From Spirochaetia bacterium (GTDB lineage Bacteria; Spirochaetota; Spirochaetia; Treponematales; Rectinemataceae), in assembly GCA_021286925.1 (NCBI GenBank), contig JAJTBL010000079.1, positions 1 through 7,560 on the forward strand: DNA of 7,560 bases, written 5' to 3'. This document shows, piece after piece, positions 6,401 through 7,560 of the stretch. How positions within the stretch are numbered: position 1 is the stretch's first letter; each line of letters opens with the position of its first letter. The notes under the pieces are model-generated. The model had not been told where the DNA came from and ran no database searches. It saw nothing but the letters and a program-made list of their open reading frames with translations. The position numbers and the translations under genes were made by a program.

Positions 6401-7339
6401 ATGAAAGCAGGCAAGCGCTTTTTCTTGATGCTTTTTGCTGTATGCTTGACATACCAGTCCTTTTGTCAGGAAGCAAGCGTTTCCGTCAAAATAACACCTC
6501 CAGAATTCGGTGTTTTTACCATGCCCGGGACCTCGACACAAAGCGGGACCATCACATCGACAGCGATCAGCAGTCCGACGCATAGTCTTCCTTATTATTA
6601 CCTGCTGACCGGCGCTGCGCTTGGGTCCGCCGCCCCCGGATCCCGAAAACTCTATAAAGATGGCAATGTCCTGACAACGCCGATTCCCGTCATCATCGCG
6701 GCATCTCCGATTGCTGGGAAAGACACCGAAATTGGAAATCTTAATCAGCCAGGCAGCGTGGTTCTATCCGGTAGTATGACCGATACCGCGCCGTCAAATC
6801 TCAATTTTTATGTACAAGTCACTGTACCTGCTGACATAGCTGATGGTGTCTATACCAATGCCTTTACTTTTTCTCTCTATTTGTATTCAGCCTCGGCTGG
6901 TTCAGGCACCCTGACCGCGCCGTCCAAAGGGAGCCTTACTTTTTCGGTCAATGTTACGATAGCCCAAGGCTCCGTCAGCCTTTCATTAAATCCGACATCC
7001 ATCAGTTTCAACAAAGGCAATCCAGTTACTCCCCTGACACCCCTTGCGGACCTGAAAGAAAAAGCCGCTGTCAATATAACAGCAACGAGAGGGTATACGC
7101 TCACCGTTTCTTCCAGCCATTCCGGACTCCTCTGGCTGTCAGACAAAGATACAATCCCATATATTCTGAAAGTTGAGGGAGTAATAATCGATCTTTCATC
7201 CGGAAAGGAAGCTTTAATAGCGGAGTGCGCAAGCGCAGGTGTTGCAAGCTACACACTGGAACTCGCTATTTTGGCACTGGGAGACAAGAAACCTGGCAAC
7301 TATTCTGACATTCTTACCTTCATAGCAACTGTCCGCTGA
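6401..7339 (+). CDS. Second two-domain pilus subunit, paralogous to the preceding gene
   Basis: This 312-residue protein starts at the ATG at 6401, which has GAGG (6389-6392, overlapping the previous stop codon) 8 nt upstream. The GTG at 6395 is only 2 nt from that site and is unlikely. The signal peptide covers about 1-23, ending near SFCQ. Domain 1 (about 24-188) has FGVFTMPGTSTQSGTITST (36-54), LPYYYLL (63-69), VLSGSMTDTAPSNLNFYV (121-138) and a closing ADGVYTNAFTFSLY with LTFSVNVTIA. These match the order of motifs in domain 1 of the preceding gene. Domain 2 (about 190-312) has SISFNKG (200-206), DTIPYILKV (250-258), DLSSGKEALI (264-273) and the closing KPGNYSDILTFIATVR. The overall divergence is large, with the framework kept and the surface changed. 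The only mature cysteine is C276. The 10-bp gap from the previous stop indicates co-transcription and probably translational coupling. It may be an alternative tip or an adaptor subunit. Confidence 0.72.
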   Translation: MKAGKRFFLMLFAVCLTYQSFCQEASVSVKITPPEFGVFTMPGTSTQSGTITSTAISSPTHSLPYYYLLTGAALGSAAPGSRKLYKDGNVLTTPIPVIIAASPIAGKDTEIGNLNQPGSVVLSGSMTDTAPSNLNFYVQVTVPADIADGVYTNAFTFSLYLYSASAGSGTLTAPSKGSLTFSVNVTIAQGSVSLSLNPTSISFNKGNPVTPLTPLADLKEKAAVNITATRGYTLTVSSSHSGLLWLSDKDTIPYILKVEGVIIDLSSGKEALIAECASAGVASYTLELAILALGDKKPGNYSDILTFIATVR

Positions 7340-7354
7340 CAGGCCAAATTACCT

Positions 7355-7383
7355 TTGACAGCGGAACAGCAATGCACTATATT
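7355..7383 (+). promoter_or_regulatory. Near-consensus sigma70 promoter before the third two-domain subunit gene
   Basis: TTGACA (7355-7360, perfect) and TATATT (7378-7383, 5 of 6) are separated by the optimal 17 bases. The predicted start is near 7390, giving a leader of about 35 nt. The promoter begins 16 bp after the previous stop codon. This gap is 85 bp, unlike the 10-13 bp gaps just upstream, which fits a new transcription unit. Confidence 0.65.
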
Positions 7384-7424
7384 TTACTTGATTAGTAATA
7401 AGTCTTCTCTTGTTGGGAGGCTGC

Positions 7425-7560
7425 ATGAAAAAAGTATTCATCTTAGGTATTTTTCTTTTCTCGATAGCGAAGCTTTGGGCGCAAAACTATTACACGAATA
7501 CGCCGCCGCCGAGCTTCAACTACGACCCCTTTTCAGCCACCTTTTCCACTGGCTCAATAA
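7425..7560 (+). CDS. Third pilus subunit of the same paralogous set (5' part only, cut by window end)
   Basis: Forty-five codons are visible. GGGAGG (7415-7420) lies 4 nt before the ATG. The protein opens with a signal peptide (MKKVFILGIFLFSIAKLWA, likely cleavage before QN at residue 20). It continues with TPPPSFNYDPFSATFSTGSI (26-45). This matches the N-terminal domain start of the subunit at 5431, where the same spacing gives Y-x-PF-x-AT-x-x-TG (APIIYSPFTATSGTGTL). The frame is open to the window edge. It is probably another two-domain subunit, but its length and second domain cannot be seen. Confidence 0.7.
   Translation, partial: MKKVFILGIFLFSIAKLWAQNYYTNTPPPSFNYDPFSATFSTGSI

Noticed and set aside
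6401..6470. Lipoprotein signal in the second two-domain subunit (QSFC around residue 22)
   Set aside because: The residue before the cysteine is phenylalanine and the -3 position is glutamine, which does not fit a lipobox. Ordinary cleavage after SFCQ is more likely.
1..7560. tRNA, rRNA, CRISPR array, insertion sequence or attachment site
   Set aside because: No cloverleaf, regularly spaced repeats, transposase or recombinase reading frame, or terminal repeats were found on either strand by eye.

Overview
The window holds a chaperone-usher (CU) pilus locus, with all genes on the + strand. An unrelated-looking outer-membrane beta-barrel gene lies upstream. An usher and periplasmic pilus chaperone mean the organism is a diderm (Gram-negative envelope). 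The moderate base composition, the strong AGGAG-type ribosome sites, the style of the upstream barrel protein and the near-absence of cysteine in every exported protein would fit an anaerobic spirochaete-like bacterium. That placement is a weak inference, because no taxonomic marker is present.

Layout: (1) 1-212, upstream region with a candidate promoter; (2) 213-1349, a secreted 378-aa beta-barrel-like protein; (3) 1350-1573, a strong sigma70-type promoter followed by a leader of about 160 nt with three consecutive stem-loops; (4) 1574-2053, a small single-domain pilin; (5) 2054-2210, a gap with a lone -10-like hexamer and a palindrome; (6) 2211-2948, PapD/CsuC-like chaperone; (7) 2970-5417, full-length PapC/CsuD-like usher; (8) 5431-6390 and 6401-7339, two paralogous two-domain pilus subunits; (9) a near-consensus promoter and the first 45 codons of a third paralogous subunit, cut by the window edge.

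How the parts fit: the order pilin, chaperone, usher, two-domain (tip-adhesin-like) subunit matches the archaic (sigma) class of CU systems such as Csu. Subunits enter the periplasm by signal peptide, are held by the chaperone through donor-strand complementation, and are polymerised through the usher. The C-terminal domains of the two-domain proteins resemble the small pilin, so each should dock like a pilin and carry a variable N-terminal domain. The most notable points are the tandem set of at least three two-domain subunits where a Csu operon has one, the apparent lack of disulfides throughout the machine, the structured pilin leader, and a separate strong promoter ahead of the third two-domain gene. 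All family assignments come from reading motifs by eye; no database search was possible.
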